DNA of 64,000 nt from Pycnococcus provasolii (Eukaryota > Chlorophyta > Pseudoscourfieldiophyceae > Pseudoscourfieldiales > Pycnococcaceae), in the NCBI GenBank assembly GCA_938743325.2, contig OW568880.1, positions 248,001-312,000 on the forward strand. Reading direction: 5' to 3'. The position numbers and the translations under genes were made by a program. Each line of letters opens with the position of its first letter. Positions within the stretch are counted from its first letter, which is position 1. Below are positions 29,085 to 38,622 of the stretch, in pieces. The notes beneath the pieces were generated by a model that was given only the letters and a program-made list of their open reading frames with translations, ran no database searches and had not been told where the DNA came from.

Positions 29085-31694
29085 ATGGAAGACTCTGCTG
29101 AAGGGGCTGTGCGCCGCGCGCTTCTGCAGGTACCAGGTGGTGATTACTCGGACAATGTCGTCGGTGACAATGTGGGTGATTATCACGCAGGCGCTTTAGA
29201 GCTCGACGCCGCGCCACCTGCTGGTGTTGGCGACGCGGCGGGCGTGTACGAAGAGCTCACAGTCGAACCGCCGGAAAATACAGTCCTGCCACACGCGCCA
29301 GAAACGTACGAAGTTGACGTCGTCGAGAGAAGCGCATCGGCGACGCTCATGGATGTCGACTTTGGAGACGAAACGGCAAGAGCCGCGAACGGCGCGGGGG
29401 AAGCCAGCTGGAACGACGCACACGACGTGCCGCGAATGGAGTCGAAGCAACACGACGACACATTTGGTGGCTGGGACGGACAGCAGCACGACGAAGGCGG
29501 GGCAGAGAGCGCACAACCTTTACCAGCGCAGCGGCGTGCGGACGGAGACGAAGCGAGACAAAACCACTTTTCACCACGGCAGCAGCAGTACGCCAGTCCG
29601 TCGGCGGTGCGCAGCAGCCTCGAGTCCGTCGTCACCGCCAGTACAGACGTGCGCCTGCGCGCCGCTGACCCGAAGCGTGAGCGACGTCAGCAGGAGAAAA
29701 ATTGGAACCGGCGCGTGCCAGGCCAAGCTGTCAAGCCACCGAAGGATTACGCAAGAGCGCCCGTCGCTCCCGCGGCAGTTCGTCGACGACTCGCCAACCC
29801 CTCCATGGATGCGCGCATTAAGGATCAAGTCGAAAGGCGCAAGGCAATGCACGACAACTTCATGATGCGCCGCTTTGGCGTGCTGGCGAACGGTGAGGCG
29901 CCGCCGCCGGAAATGGTCGCGCAAGCCATCGCTGCTGCGCCACCCGCGGCGCTGCCGCCAATGCCACCGCCACCGCACGCGCCAGCCGCAAAGCACGCAC
30001 AGCCGGCAAGAGGGCAGCGCAACATAGACCCGCTCTACGGACGGCGCGGCGAATTCGACGGAGTGAAAGCTCCCTCCGGGCGGCCCATGGCGCGTGAACC
30101 CGGCGAGGTGCCTCGTCTGCAGCAGCCGATGCATCTCGTGAAGAAAGACGCGAGGTCAAAGGAGCTGCGGCGCGACCTTGGACCGCCGCCGCCGCTTCCT
30201 AAGTTGCACGGCAAAGGAGGCAAGAGGCGCGGGCCAACCAAGGTGCGAACCGCACCAGACGAGACGCTGAGGCATCCGAACCGCCTCATGCCGCTGCCGC
30301 GTACGGGCGGCAACGACGTCGAGGTCCCGCCACCAGGGCACGCGGGGATGGCTGTCGCGCCGCATGCGCCCATGGCAGGTTGGGCACAGCATCCGCAGGG
30401 TGGTGCGGGCTTGCCGTCACTTGCGCCCATGCAGATGCGGCAGACACCAATGTTCCACGCAGCTGACGACGCGCCGATAGATCCCACGATGGCGGCCATG
30501 ATGGGACGACAAAGTGATTTGGGCGCTGTCATTGAGGGGCATTACGCGCCTACACAATTTCCGTCGTCAAATATCTTCGTTCCTCCAATGCACGCGGACG
30601 GTGGGATGATCCCAAATGTGCATAGTTCAAGCGAGTCTACTTCGAGTAGCCACGGCCCGGAAAGTGAGCTTTGGGCACAGAAGCTTGCACGACAACAGTA
30701 CCTGCAACAGATGCATATGCAGCAGCAGCAACAACAACAACTGCAGCAGCAACAACAACTGCAGCAGGAGCAGCAGCAGCAGCATATGGCGATGCAAATG
30801 CAGCATGGCATGGCTGGTGGTGTTGGTAATGTTGGCCATAATGTGCATCGCGCCGCACCGCGCGCCGCAGGAGCACAGCGAGCACCTCCGCAGAAGAAGA
30901 ACGCAGGTAGTGGCGCAGGTACCAAGGCAAAGTCAGATCATCGGCTGCTCGACGAGGAGCTTGCGGTGCTCCGATGCATTCGCGCTCGCGAGGATGTGAA
31001 ATTCCGCCTAACGAGCTACGTGCGCAACCGTCAGAAGGGTCGAGCTGGTGCCCTCGTCGCCGATCTACGACACACAACCTGTGCAGTGATAGAGGCGTTG
31101 GATGCATGGTCGCGCAAGTTGCCTCCGTCGGAAGTTGGCCGTCCATTTTTATTCGAGGGCAATGACTATCTGCGCGACGTGATTGGTCCTGACGTTGGGT
31201 ACTTGACGGGCGTGCGAGAATTCGAGCTATTCGCGAGGCATATGCCTTACTCGGAGGACCCGTTCGTTTGCTCTGGAAAGGACCTCGAAAAGGCGAGTCA
31301 GGCTCTCGCGTCTGGTGCAGCCGGTTTAGAGGCTGCTCGCACGGATAAGGCGCTGAAGAGATCGATCGAGTTGTTGCTGCGCTCGACTGCTGCAAGGCGC
31401 GTTTGGCGTGAAACAAGCAGCAGCATGCAGAGCATGCAGCCTGACATAGCCGGCGTCGTCGGCGGCGAGAATGTCGACGAGTACGACGACGGGTACGACG
31501 ACGACGGCATGATGCAAGAGCCTGACATGGACGATGTGCCGCTAGCTTACCAGCATCGCCACTATCAGCACGTGATGCCGCGTCGCGACGCGGGTGTGGG
31601 TGGCGAATCTTCTATGTACCATAATGTTAGACACGACGAGGGCCTCGACGCTCTCGAGGAGGACGCATACGCCGAGATGAACGACGACATGTGA
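29085..31694 (+). CDS. Large Q-rich, mostly disordered protein of unknown function
   Basis: 869 residues from the ATG at 29085. Most is low complexity: acidic N-terminus, proline/alanine-rich middle, a glutamine run (MQQQQQQQLQQQ) near residue 550. Two parts look folded: a basic segment (about 195-270) with ERRQQEKNWNRRVPG and DARIKDQVERRKAMHDNFMMRR, and a C-terminal helical region (about 620-760) with LDEELAVLRCIRAREDVKF, then VIEALDAWSRK and RPFLFEGNDYLRD. The last phrase resembles a motif I associate with ciliary IQ-type proteins, but I cannot name the family. Q-rich disorder suggests a role in a protein or RNA condensate; this is inference. Confidence 0.75.
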   Translation: MEDSAEGAVRRALLQVPGGDYSDNVVGDNVGDYHAGALELDAAPPAGVGDAAGVYEELTVEPPENTVLPHAPETYEVDVVERSASATLMDVDFGDETARAANGAGEASWNDAHDVPRMESKQHDDTFGGWDGQQHDEGGAESAQPLPAQRRADGDEARQNHFSPRQQQYASPSAVRSSLESVVTASTDVRLRAADPKRERRQQEKNWNRRVPGQAVKPPKDYARAPVAPAAVRRRLANPSMDARIKDQVERRKAMHDNFMMRRFGVLANGEAPPPEMVAQAIAAAPPAALPPMPPPPHAPAAKHAQPARGQRNIDPLYGRRGEFDGVKAPSGRPMAREPGEVPRLQQPMHLVKKDARSKELRRDLGPPPPLPKLHGKGGKRRGPTKVRTAPDETLRHPNRLMPLPRTGGNDVEVPPPGHAGMAVAPHAPMAGWAQHPQGGAGLPSLAPMQMRQTPMFHAADDAPIDPTMAAMMGRQSDLGAVIEGHYAPTQFPSSNIFVPPMHADGGMIPNVHSSSESTSSSHGPESELWAQKLARQQYLQQMHMQQQQQQQLQQQQQLQQEQQQQHMAMQMQHGMAGGVGNVGHNVHRAAPRAAGAQRAPPQKKNAGSGAGTKAKSDHRLLDEELAVLRCIRAREDVKFRLTSYVRNRQKGRAGALVADLRHTTCAVIEALDAWSRKLPPSEVGRPFLFEGNDYLRDVIGPDVGYLTGVREFELFARHMPYSEDPFVCSGKDLEKASQALASGAAGLEAARTDKALKRSIELLLRSTAARRVWRETSSSMQSMQPDIAGVVGGENVDEYDDGYDDDGMMQEPDMDDVPLAYQHRHYQHVMPRRDAGVGGESSMYHNVRHDEGLDALEEDAYAEMNDDM

Positions 31695-31818
31695 TGATTA
31701 CGTAATATTCCTTATTTTCGATAGTCCCTCAATTTGCTGATTGATTTCCTCCCTTTTTTCCGCCCCTTTTTTCCCCAACCGACAGGTATCTTCATTTCAC
31801 TCTTTGGCACTGCGCACC

Positions 31819-32541
31819 ATGGAGGCGAGCACCACTCTGGCGGCCGTCGCGTCAGTCGCACGGCGCATGCACGAAGGTCACGACGCTGCGCACGACTTTG
31901 CGCACGTCGAGCGAGTGCGACGACTTGCGGCGTCGCTCGCCGGTGAGGATGAGAATTTGCTGCCCCGCGCAGACGCATGGCTTGCGGAGGTAGCAGCGCT
32001 CCTCCACGACATCAAGGACTACAAACAAGGATACGCTGACGGTGATACGGAAATCGAGGCACGCTCTATATTGAAGGAAGTGGGCGTGGAAGCGCAGGCC
32101 ACAGAAGATATCCTCTACGCAATTTCGGAGTGTGGATTTAAGAAGAGCCTGCCACATAGTGACGGAAGGCCCCCCGCTCATGCGCGCCCACCTTCGGAAC
32201 GAGCTTCAGCCCTCAGAGACATTCTCAACGACGCGGATCTGCTGGACGCGATTGGTGCCATCGGTGTGGCGAGATGCTTCGCTTTCGGCGGCAAACGTGA
32301 CCGCCTTCTGTACAATCCCGACGGTCCAGATAACGACGGCGATGGGGAAGCCTTGACACAGGAGGCGTACGCTCAACGAAGTCAAGGGCATTCTTACAGT
32401 CTCGACCACTTTGGAGAAAAGCTCTTCAAGCTGAAGGCGCTTATGCGCACAAAGGCAGGTGCCGCACGCGCCACTCAGAGGCACGACTTCATGGTTGCCT
32501 TCGTTCAACAGTTCAAGGCTGAGCGAGAAGGGCGCGCGTAG
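31819..32541 (+). CDS. HD-domain phosphohydrolase
   Basis: 240 residues from the ATG at 31819. HD-superfamily metal ligands are in order: H in HDFAHVERV, HD in ALLHDIKD, and D in LNDADLLDAIG, followed by ARCFAFGG. This arrangement fits the YedJ/YpgQ branch of HD hydrolases, which act on nucleotides or pyrophosphate-type substrates. A TGTAAT lies 11 bases after the stop codon. The 3' end faces the ABHD-type hydrolase. The exact substrate cannot be told from sequence. Confidence 0.85.
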   Translation: MEASTTLAAVASVARRMHEGHDAAHDFAHVERVRRLAASLAGEDENLLPRADAWLAEVAALLHDIKDYKQGYADGDTEIEARSILKEVGVEAQATEDILYAISECGFKKSLPHSDGRPPAHARPPSERASALRDILNDADLLDAIGAIGVARCFAFGGKRDRLLYNPDGPDNDGDGEALTQEAYAQRSQGHSYSLDHFGEKLFKLKALMRTKAGAARATQRHDFMVAFVQQFKAEREGRA

Positions 32542-32551
32542 TGACTTTGTC

Positions 32552-32557
32552 TGTAAT
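32552..32557 (+). terminator. TGTAA poly(A) signal of the HD gene
   Basis: TGTAAT 11 bases after the stop codon. Confidence 0.45.
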
Positions 32558-32640
32558 AATCAAAAAAGAAAAGCTCTGTTTACATTAGATTCATTGAGGG
32601 CGATGTCATCACAGCAGCGCGTCCATTTACCAATATTTGA

Positions 32641-33825
32641 TCACTGGTTCGACTGCACGAAATTGCGCACGCTCCGAAACACCTCGTCACCCTTGTCATA
32701 GAGGTCATTGTGACCTCGGCCCTTGACGGTCACGAAAGCCTTGTTTAAGCACGGCCATGCGCGGTACAGCTCCAGTCCCAGCTCCATTGGCACGATATCA
32801 TCGTAGTCGCCATGGAACATGAGCAAGGGCGTGTGTGCGAGCGGGCCAATGGGCTTACTCGTTCGGGTATTCGTCCTGTTGTTTGAATTCATCGCCAGCC
32901 CGAGGCTGTCGAAGCGATCTTTGACGAGTAAGCGGAGAAGCGGCCCGGGAACGAGCGAGCCGTACGCCATCACAGCCACGTCCGTGATGGATGTGAAGGC
33001 TGAGAAGAGCACGAGTCCGCGCACGTTACGCCTACTGGCCATGGACACGCTCACTGCGGTGCCAAGGCTCTCGCCCACGAGGAAGATGTCGCGTCCCACG
33101 TTCAGGCGCCCGAGCTCGGCAATGTGATCGACAAATGCGTCGGCGTCAGCGTGTATGCCACTCTCCGAAGGACTCGCGGCATTCGAGGAGAAGGATTTCT
33201 TGCCCGCACTTTCCAGGCTGGCACGCGCCACCTCCGCCGGCGCGTAGCGCGGGTCACTGCGTCCGTACCCGCGGTAGTCCATGATAGCAACACCGCACCC
33301 TCCAGTCGCCGTGCGCAGCGCCGCGCAGAGCCAGATGCGGTGTGCGACATGGCCTGCATTTCCGTGAAAAAGAACGAGTGTCGTGCGATCTCTTGCGAGC
33401 GGCAGAGGCGGCAGGTAGTAACCGTGCACAACCGCGCCGGAGCCGTCTTTGACAGGAACAAACACGTCAACGATTCCCTCGACGGCGGCACCGTGCCTAG
33501 CACGCATTGTGCTCGCGTTTGCCACTTCCGCCGCTTCTCCTGGAAAGTACATGACGCGTCTTTGAAAGGTGTACAGCATTGCCAGCGCCCCGGCGTACGC
33601 GACGCCAGCCACCTTAATTGTGCTTGCGAGCCCGCTTATTGCGCGCGCACACACGACGCGCGAGCGCGACTTGAGTTCCCCCAGCTTTGAGTTTGGTCGC
33701 GGCGCGCCACCCCCCGAGGCGGCGGGTCCAGCGCGCGACGCGACGGCGCGCGCACCGCCTCCGTTGTACGGCGGTCGCACGCGCCTCCACAGTCGCCCGA
33801 ACGAGAATCCGTGCGGTTCCGCCAT
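32641..33825 (-). CDS. Alpha/beta hydrolase, ABHD13/BEM46-like
   Basis: 394 residues from the ATG at 33825. An N-terminal hydrophobic anchor (about 75-90, GVAYAGALAMLYTFQRR) precedes the hydrolase fold. The oxyanion motif LFHGNAGHV, MDYRGYGRSD, the nucleophile elbow GESLG, the acid in HGDYDDIVP and the base in GRGHND give a complete catalytic triad. The layout matches the BEM46/ABHD13 group, single-pass membrane hydrolases, some of which are depalmitoylases in the related ABHD17 group. It is divergent with the LRR gene across a promoter that holds a long CCCTAA array. Confidence 0.87.
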   Translation of the reverse strand: MAEPHGFSFGRLWRRVRPPYNGGGARAVASRAGPAASGGGAPRPNSKLGELKSRSRVVCARAISGLASTIKVAGVAYAGALAMLYTFQRRVMYFPGEAAEVANASTMRARHGAAVEGIVDVFVPVKDGSGAVVHGYYLPPLPLARDRTTLVLFHGNAGHVAHRIWLCAALRTATGGCGVAIMDYRGYGRSDPRYAPAEVARASLESAGKKSFSSNAASPSESGIHADADAFVDHIAELGRLNVGRDIFLVGESLGTAVSVSMASRRNVRGLVLFSAFTSITDVAVMAYGSLVPGPLLRLLVKDRFDSLGLAMNSNNRTNTRTSKPIGPLAHTPLLMFHGDYDDIVPMELGLELYRAWPCLNKAFVTVKGRGHNDLYDKGDEVFRSVRNFVQSNQ

Positions 33826-33961
33826 GCAAACGCAAGCAAGGGAACGGAGGGCAAAAACGACGGGCAACTAAGGGGACCAATAACCACCACCACCACAGCA
33901 CGTGGAGAGAGAGATTTGAATCCCACAAAAGGTAAGGGTACAAAACGAACTGAGCACGCCG

Positions 33962-34009
33962 TAACCCTAACCCTAACCCTAACCCTAACCCTAACCCTAA
34001 CCCTAATCC
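33962..34009. promoter_or_regulatory. Long CCCTAA array in a divergent promoter
   Basis: Seven to eight copies of CCCTAA between the ABHD-type and LRR genes, 137 bp and 150 bp from their ATGs. The longest uninterrupted TTAGGG-type array in the window. Confidence 0.65.
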
Positions 34010-34158
34010 TTCCCTCTCCCTCCTCCCTTCTCCTCTCTCTGCTCTTCTCCCGCCCTCCTCCTCGTCCTCTTTTCCCCTTCCATACCCCGCGCCCGCGGGG
34101 GAGAGGTCAAAAGTGCGCGGCCAACGTACCTTTCAAAAAAGAAGAAGAAGAAATAGAA

Positions 34159-36432
34159 ATGGACGACCTCACGCCGCGCGCCGCACTCACAGCCTCGCAC
34201 CCGCTGCACCTGCACGACCAAAACGCTCACGGGCACGTTCGCACGCCGCAGTTCGACGGAGTCGGCCAGGTGTGCGGTGGTGGGCAACCCACGGGTGGGG
34301 CCGGGGTGCGGGCGTCTGGGCACGATAAGTCGGTCAACGCAAGTGCCACTGCAAGGAATTATGCAGGGGCAAGTGCTCAGGGTGCACACGCACTTCGAGA
34401 GGGCGGAACGACGAACGCGACCGTGCACGCAAGTCCGAACGCGGGAATCGCGAGCCTCGAGGAATGGGCGAAACACATAAACGCCGACAACGCAAAGAGC
34501 TTAACGAGCCTGGATATCAGCCACAACGCCATACGCGACGTTGGGCAACTCGCAAGGTACTGCCCACGCATAGAGGACCTTCGGATCGGAAACAACGCAC
34601 TGCACCACGACCCGGTGAACAATGCGGTATGTGGACTGCACACTCTGCAGGCGCTCGCGCGCACGCTCAGGACGCTCAGCCTGAGGGGTAACGCTATCGC
34701 AAGCGACGATACGGGTGCACCGGCACAGAGCCCGTACCTCTTCGCGAGTATGCGCGCGCTCGTTAGCCTCGACCTTGCACGGTGCGCGCTCAGAGCGTTG
34801 CCAAACGTCTCCGGATGCGTGAGCCTGCAGAAGCTCGACGTGAGCGGCAACGCACAGCTTGGAAGCCTGGCGGACGCGCCGACGCGCCTGCCTCGCAACA
34901 TTCGGGCGCTTAGGCTGCACGCCACCAGTGTGCGAAGCGTGCTGCAGCTCAAGTACCTCACGCCGTTCGTGCAGCTGCGCGAGCTCACGCTTGCTAAGAC
35001 GCCGCTCGCAAACTTGACGACGCAGATGTGGCGCGTCGACCACAGGTCAACCGCGCTCGCGCTGATACCTCGCCTCGTCAGTCTTGACGGAGAGAACTGC
35101 CGCGCGAGCTGCGCGTGGGTCAGCTGCGCACGCGGTGTTTTCCGAAACAGCCGTGGCGGTTGGGACGAAAGAGCTCTGAGCTTGCTTGCGGAGGACAGAG
35201 AGGACGAACTTATGGAGTACCTGAGCGTCTGCTGCCCGCTCATTTCATATGAAGGCGATGTGAGATACGCCGAGGAGGAGCTTACGACTAGTACGGAGTT
35301 ACAGTTCCCAGGCAACAGCGTTGAGGTGGCTGGGGCGATGCCGCCGACCCAGCCGCCCGCACCGTCGTCCGCACCGCAGCCGGTGCAAGAAGAGCCTGTG
35401 CGGGAGGGACGAATGACAAACGCGATATCGCAGGCAGCCTTCGACGCGGTGATGGCAAGAGCGGAACGCGCAGAGGCGGCGGCTGCATCGGCTGAACGAC
35501 GCGCTGCCGCGGCGGAGAGTGCGGCGCGAGCTGCATCAGCGGCGGTGGAGGAATTGCGAGAGGAGGTGAAAAGGCTTGCGGCGACGGTGCCGCCTTCGTT
35601 CGATCTCTTCAACACCGCGTCTATCAACCATGCTCAAGATGTGAGCGAGGAGAGTGCGGAGGATGACGAACAACGACATCGCACAGACATGCTGCCCATA
35701 TCTCCTGTGACGGTCATTGATGAGGATCAGCTCGAGGAGGAGGACGACGAGGAGGATACGATGTATTCTGAGCAGCGTTCGATATCGCTGATGGCGACGC
35801 GCGCAACGGACCTGACTGCGATGACGCCTGGCGTGACGCAGGACTTAAGTCAGCTAAGCGACGCGGGCACGACTCCAACATGGCTTGCGACGGCGGTGAA
35901 GGAGCAAGGACAGGTGGTGTCATCATCGAAGAATTTGGAAACACCCGCCGCGACCATGACGACGAGCCAGGTTAGCGAAGTGGGCACGACTCCAACATGG
36001 CTTGCGACGGCCGTGAAGGAGGAGGGGCAGGTGGTGTCATCATCGAAGAATTTGGAAACACCCGCCGCGACCATGACGACGAGCCAGGTTAGCGACGCGG
36101 GCACGACTCCAACATGGCTTGCGACGGCGGTGAAGGAGGAGGGGTCGTTTGGCAGCGTCATCGCTGACAATGCACCAGAGGAGACCACTCCGAGCTGGCT
36201 TGCGGCGGCGGATGACGAAGTGAAAGTGATGCCTCCTTCAAGACTGGCAAGTGAGGTATCACGTACACCAACCTGGTTAAACAATGCCGTGGACGACCTC
36301 GGCAATGACGATGTCACACCATCTGTCACAGGTGGAGCAGGAGGTCGTGTTGATAAAGATGCAGATCTCGTGCAACCGCCGAGCAACGTGAAGAGGCTCG
36401 CCATGCAGGCTGCACGCGCGGCTGTTCGTTAA
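34159..36432 (+). CDS. Leucine-rich-repeat protein with coiled coil and C-terminal TPTWL repeats
   Basis: 757 residues from the ATG at 34159. Residues about 90-310 are leucine-rich repeats of the short, SDS22-like type (LTSLDISHNAIRDVGQL, LRTLSLRGNAIAS, LVSLDLARCALRALP), with a cap ending LIPRLVSLDGENC, typical of dynein/centriole LRR proteins. A coiled coil (about 428-475) follows. Between about 555 and 715 lies a motif TPTWLATAV recurring five times, three within a near-perfect 38-residue tandem repeat. The frame is open through the CCCTAA array upstream, but the ATG at 34159 is preferred. A ciliary or centrosomal scaffold role is inferred from LRR type only. TGTAAC follows 21 bases after the stop. 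Confidence 0.8.
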   Translation: MDDLTPRAALTASHPLHLHDQNAHGHVRTPQFDGVGQVCGGGQPTGGAGVRASGHDKSVNASATARNYAGASAQGAHALREGGTTNATVHASPNAGIASLEEWAKHINADNAKSLTSLDISHNAIRDVGQLARYCPRIEDLRIGNNALHHDPVNNAVCGLHTLQALARTLRTLSLRGNAIASDDTGAPAQSPYLFASMRALVSLDLARCALRALPNVSGCVSLQKLDVSGNAQLGSLADAPTRLPRNIRALRLHATSVRSVLQLKYLTPFVQLRELTLAKTPLANLTTQMWRVDHRSTALALIPRLVSLDGENCRASCAWVSCARGVFRNSRGGWDERALSLLAEDREDELMEYLSVCCPLISYEGDVRYAEEELTTSTELQFPGNSVEVAGAMPPTQPPAPSSAPQPVQEEPVREGRMTNAISQAAFDAVMARAERAEAAAASAERRAAAAESAARAASAAVEELREEVKRLAATVPPSFDLFNTASINHAQDVSEESAEDDEQRHRTDMLPISPVTVIDEDQLEEEDDEEDTMYSEQRSISLMATRATDLTAMTPGVTQDLSQLSDAGTTPTWLATAVKEQGQVVSSSKNLETPAATMTTSQVSEVGTTPTWLATAVKEEGQVVSSSKNLETPAATMTTSQVSDAGTTPTWLATAVKEEGSFGSVIADNAPEETTPSWLAAADDEVKVMPPSRLASEVSRTPTWLNNAVDDLGNDDVTPSVTGGAGGRVDKDADLVQPPSNVKRLAMQAARAAVR
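35860..36150. repeat. 114-bp tandem repeat in coding sequence
   Basis: Nearly identical units (GGCACGACTCCAACATGG, then TGTCATCATCGAAGAATTT) repeat about 2.5 times, encoding 38-residue repeats of the LRR protein. High identity implies recent expansion or gene-conversion. Confidence 0.9.
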
Positions 36433-36452
36433 ATATTTTTTAAAATTTCTTT

Positions 36453-36458
36453 TGTAAC
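36453..36458 (+). terminator. TGTAA poly(A) signal of the LRR gene
   Basis: TGTAAC 21 bases after the stop codon in an AT-rich stretch. Confidence 0.5.
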
Positions 36459-36535
36459 AAGTGAATATGACTAATAACCTGATTGCCAACTACCATACAC
36501 ATATCACCACCACACGCAAATGAAGAAAAAGATGG

Positions 36536-37129
36536 TCAACGCAGAGCCTTTTCCCAAAACAACGCCTGACCAGCATCAGGGTCAAGCTCGTACGCTTGGA
36601 ATCCATACTTTTCGTACGACCTCTTTGCCGACTCGTTGTTGCTGAGTACTTCTAGAGTCAGCTTGCAGCACCCTCTCGCCCTCGCTTCTTCTTCAATCAG
36701 CTTGAGCATCTGAGGTGCGATGCCGCATCCTCTGTGAGACGGCTTCACATACACGTCGTGAATGTTGCACAGCGGAAGAGCCTTGAACGTGCTGAATCCC
36801 ATGAGCGAGTTGCATAAACCAACAGGTACGCTATTTTCGTCGAATGCCGCCACGGACATTGCCCCAGGAACTTCGTTCAGTTTGGCACCGACCGTGCGCA
36901 CGACGTCTGGTTCAAGAGGAGTGGCACCGCCCATGGCGTCGGAGGCATACTGGTTAAGGAGCGCGCCAACCATGGTGCAGTCTTCGTCGGAGGACAGGTC
37001 CAGGAATCTGCACGTGACGTGTTTGGTTGCCGAGGGTGTTGTGAGCGCACGCCGACGAAGACGGCTCTTCGCGCAGCCTCGGTTGGTGTGATGCTTTGCG
37101 CGTGCACGACATGTCAGGCTTGTCATCAT
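36536..37129 (-). CDS. GNAT-family N-acetyltransferase with organelle-like leader
   Basis: 197 residues from the ATG at 37129. The first 35 residues are rich in R, K and S/T with no acids, an organelle transit peptide in appearance. The rest is one GNAT domain: DVYVKPSHRGCGIAPQML is motif A with the acetyl-CoA loop (RGCGIA), and EVLSNNESAKRSYEKYGF is motif B. Substrate (protein amino group, amine or drug-like) is not evident. A two-copy TTAGGG element lies 60 bp upstream of the ATG, overlapping the end of PurU to its right. Confidence 0.85.
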   Translation of the reverse strand: MMTSLTCRARAKHHTNRGCAKSRLRRRALTTPSATKHVTCRFLDLSSDEDCTMVGALLNQYASDAMGGATPLEPDVVRTVGAKLNEVPGAMSVAAFDENSVPVGLCNSLMGFSTFKALPLCNIHDVYVKPSHRGCGIAPQMLKLIEEEARARGCCKLTLEVLSNNESAKRSYEKYGFQAYELDPDAGQALFWEKALR

Positions 37130-37188
37130 GGGTGAGGAGGGCGGGGGAGGGTCAGGGCAGGGAAGGAAGGGGAGGGAACAAATAAGGA

Positions 37189-37203
37189 TTAGGGTTAGGG
37201 TTA
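37189..37203. promoter_or_regulatory. Two-copy TTAGGG element
   Basis: TTAGGGTTAGGGTTA about 60 bp upstream of the GNAT gene ATG and just beyond the PurU stop codon; its edge also supplies a reverse-strand TGTAA for PurU. Confidence 0.5.
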
Positions 37204-37234
37204 CAGTCCCTCACAATAAATTACGCCACGCTCA

Positions 37235-38368
37235 TCAGTAGACGATCGTCTTGTTCCCGTGAAGAAGCAGACGGTTGTCGACGTGGAGGCGAAGCGCCCG
37301 CGCAAGGCAGTAGCGCTCGAGGTCGCGTCCCTTACGCTTCAAATCAGACACGTCGTCCCTGTGCGAGACGTGCGCGACTTCCTGAACAATGATGGGACCC
37401 GCGTCGAGCTCCGAGCTGACGTAGTGCGCCGTGGCGCCAATCAGCTTCACGCCACGCGTGTGAGCGCGGTGGTAAGGTCGCGCGCCCTCGAATGCCGGGA
37501 GAAAGCTGTGGTGGATGTTTATGCACTTGCCCGCCCACTCTTCACAGAACTCCTCGCTCATCACCTGCATGTAACGTGCAAGCACGACGCAGTCCACCTT
37601 CGCGTCGTTCAGCAGACGTCGCATCGCCTTTTCCTGCTTTTCCTTCGCAACGCCAAGGTCGCCGTTGCTGTCATTCGGCGATATGGGAATGTGGTGGAAG
37701 GGAACGTGGAATTTCTCGGCGATGTGCCGTCCTGGCTCGAGGTGGTTGGACGCGACGAGCGCTATTTCGCAGTCCAGTTCACCGTTCGCGTGTCGTATCA
37801 ACAGGTCCCAGAGGCAGTGGTCCACCTTCGAAACAAGGATGGCCACCCGCTTCTTTTCGCTTCGTTTGTGCATCTGCCATTTCATGTTAAAGCGTGAGGC
37901 TGTTGCGTCGATGGCTGTCTCGAGTGCTGACGTGTCCCTTCCCTGGTGCAGTTCGCTGAGGTCGACTGTGATTCTCTGGTAGAACATCGGAACGTTTCCG
38001 TCGTCGTGCGAGGTTGTGTGCTGGTCACTCGAGATTATGTTGCACCCGTATCCGTAGAAGAGCTGCGCGAGTGCGGCGATGACACCCTTCTGATCCGGGC
38101 ACGACACGAGCACGTCAGCGACGTTCGTGTTGTTCCTAAGCTCGTCGTCGTCGTCGAGTTGTTGCGTGCAATTTTTCTCCTTGTCGACGTTGAGCGTGGG
38201 CCCACCGCTGCTATTAGGTACGACCGCCGCGTTGCATTTTGCGAGTTGACGTTGCCGCGGAATCCGAAAGTGCGTGGAAACTACTGGGTGCAGTGAATAG
38301 TGCCGGCGTAATCCGTGGCAGTTGCGCGGATTCTTCAACGCAAGTGCTGATGATGATGAGCCGGACAT
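37235..38368 (-). CDS. purU: Formyltetrahydrofolate deformylase (PurU)
   Basis: 377 residues from the ATG at 38368. An organelle-type leader of about 75 residues is followed by an ACT domain (about 82-165, VLVSCPDQKGVIAALAQLF) and a formyltransferase-fold domain (about 172-377). Catalytic motifs are INIHHSFLPAFEGA (Asn and His) and SSELDAGPII (Asp). The enzyme releases formate from 10-formyl-THF; in plants the mitochondrial forms keep folate pools balanced during photorespiration. Length and order match bacterial PurU plus a leader. A 4-copy TTAGGG array lies 230 bp upstream. Confidence 0.93.
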   Translation of the reverse strand: MSGSSSSALALKNPRNCHGLRRHYSLHPVVSTHFRIPRQRQLAKCNAAVVPNSSGGPTLNVDKEKNCTQQLDDDDELRNNTNVADVLVSCPDQKGVIAALAQLFYGYGCNIISSDQHTTSHDDGNVPMFYQRITVDLSELHQGRDTSALETAIDATASRFNMKWQMHKRSEKKRVAILVSKVDHCLWDLLIRHANGELDCEIALVASNHLEPGRHIAEKFHVPFHHIPISPNDSNGDLGVAKEKQEKAMRRLLNDAKVDCVVLARYMQVMSEEFCEEWAGKCINIHHSFLPAFEGARPYHRAHTRGVKLIGATAHYVSSELDAGPIIVQEVAHVSHRDDVSDLKRKGRDLERYCLARALRLHVDNRLLLHGNKTIVY

Positions 38369-38423
38369 GTCAAGGAATGATATGTATGGTGACGAGGAAG
38401 GGAAGAGTGGGACAGAAAGTGGA

Positions 38424-38450
38424 CAGAAAGAAAGAAAGAAAGAAAGAAAG
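38424..38450. repeat. (GAAA)n microsatellite
   Basis: Six copies of GAAA about 60 bp upstream of the PurU ATG; GGGAAGGT-type repeats follow at 38529-38556. Confidence 0.9.
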
Positions 38451-38597
38451 GGAACTCACTGGATAAGGCTGTATTTGCCAACAAGGTGAAAGGACGGGAA
38501 GATGTGAAGGACTTGAAGTTGAAGGACGGGAAGGTGGGAAGGTGGGAAGGTGGGAAGCACGTGAAGGTGTGGGGGGAGACGGAGAGACGGAGAGATG

Positions 38598-38622
38598 TTA
38601 GGGTTAGGGTTAGGGTTAGGGT
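38598..38622. promoter_or_regulatory. Four-copy TTAGGG array
   Basis: About 230 bp upstream of the PurU ATG, in the region shared with the TCP11-like gene. Confidence 0.55.

Noticed and set aside
33962-34009. A true chromosome end, because of the CCCTAA array
   Set aside because: Genes continue on both sides and similar arrays occur at ten other internal places; a telomere would end the sequence.
33811-34158. N-terminal extension of the LRR protein through the CCCTAA array
   Set aside because: It would encode L/T repeats from the array; the ATG at 34159 starts the sensible sequence.
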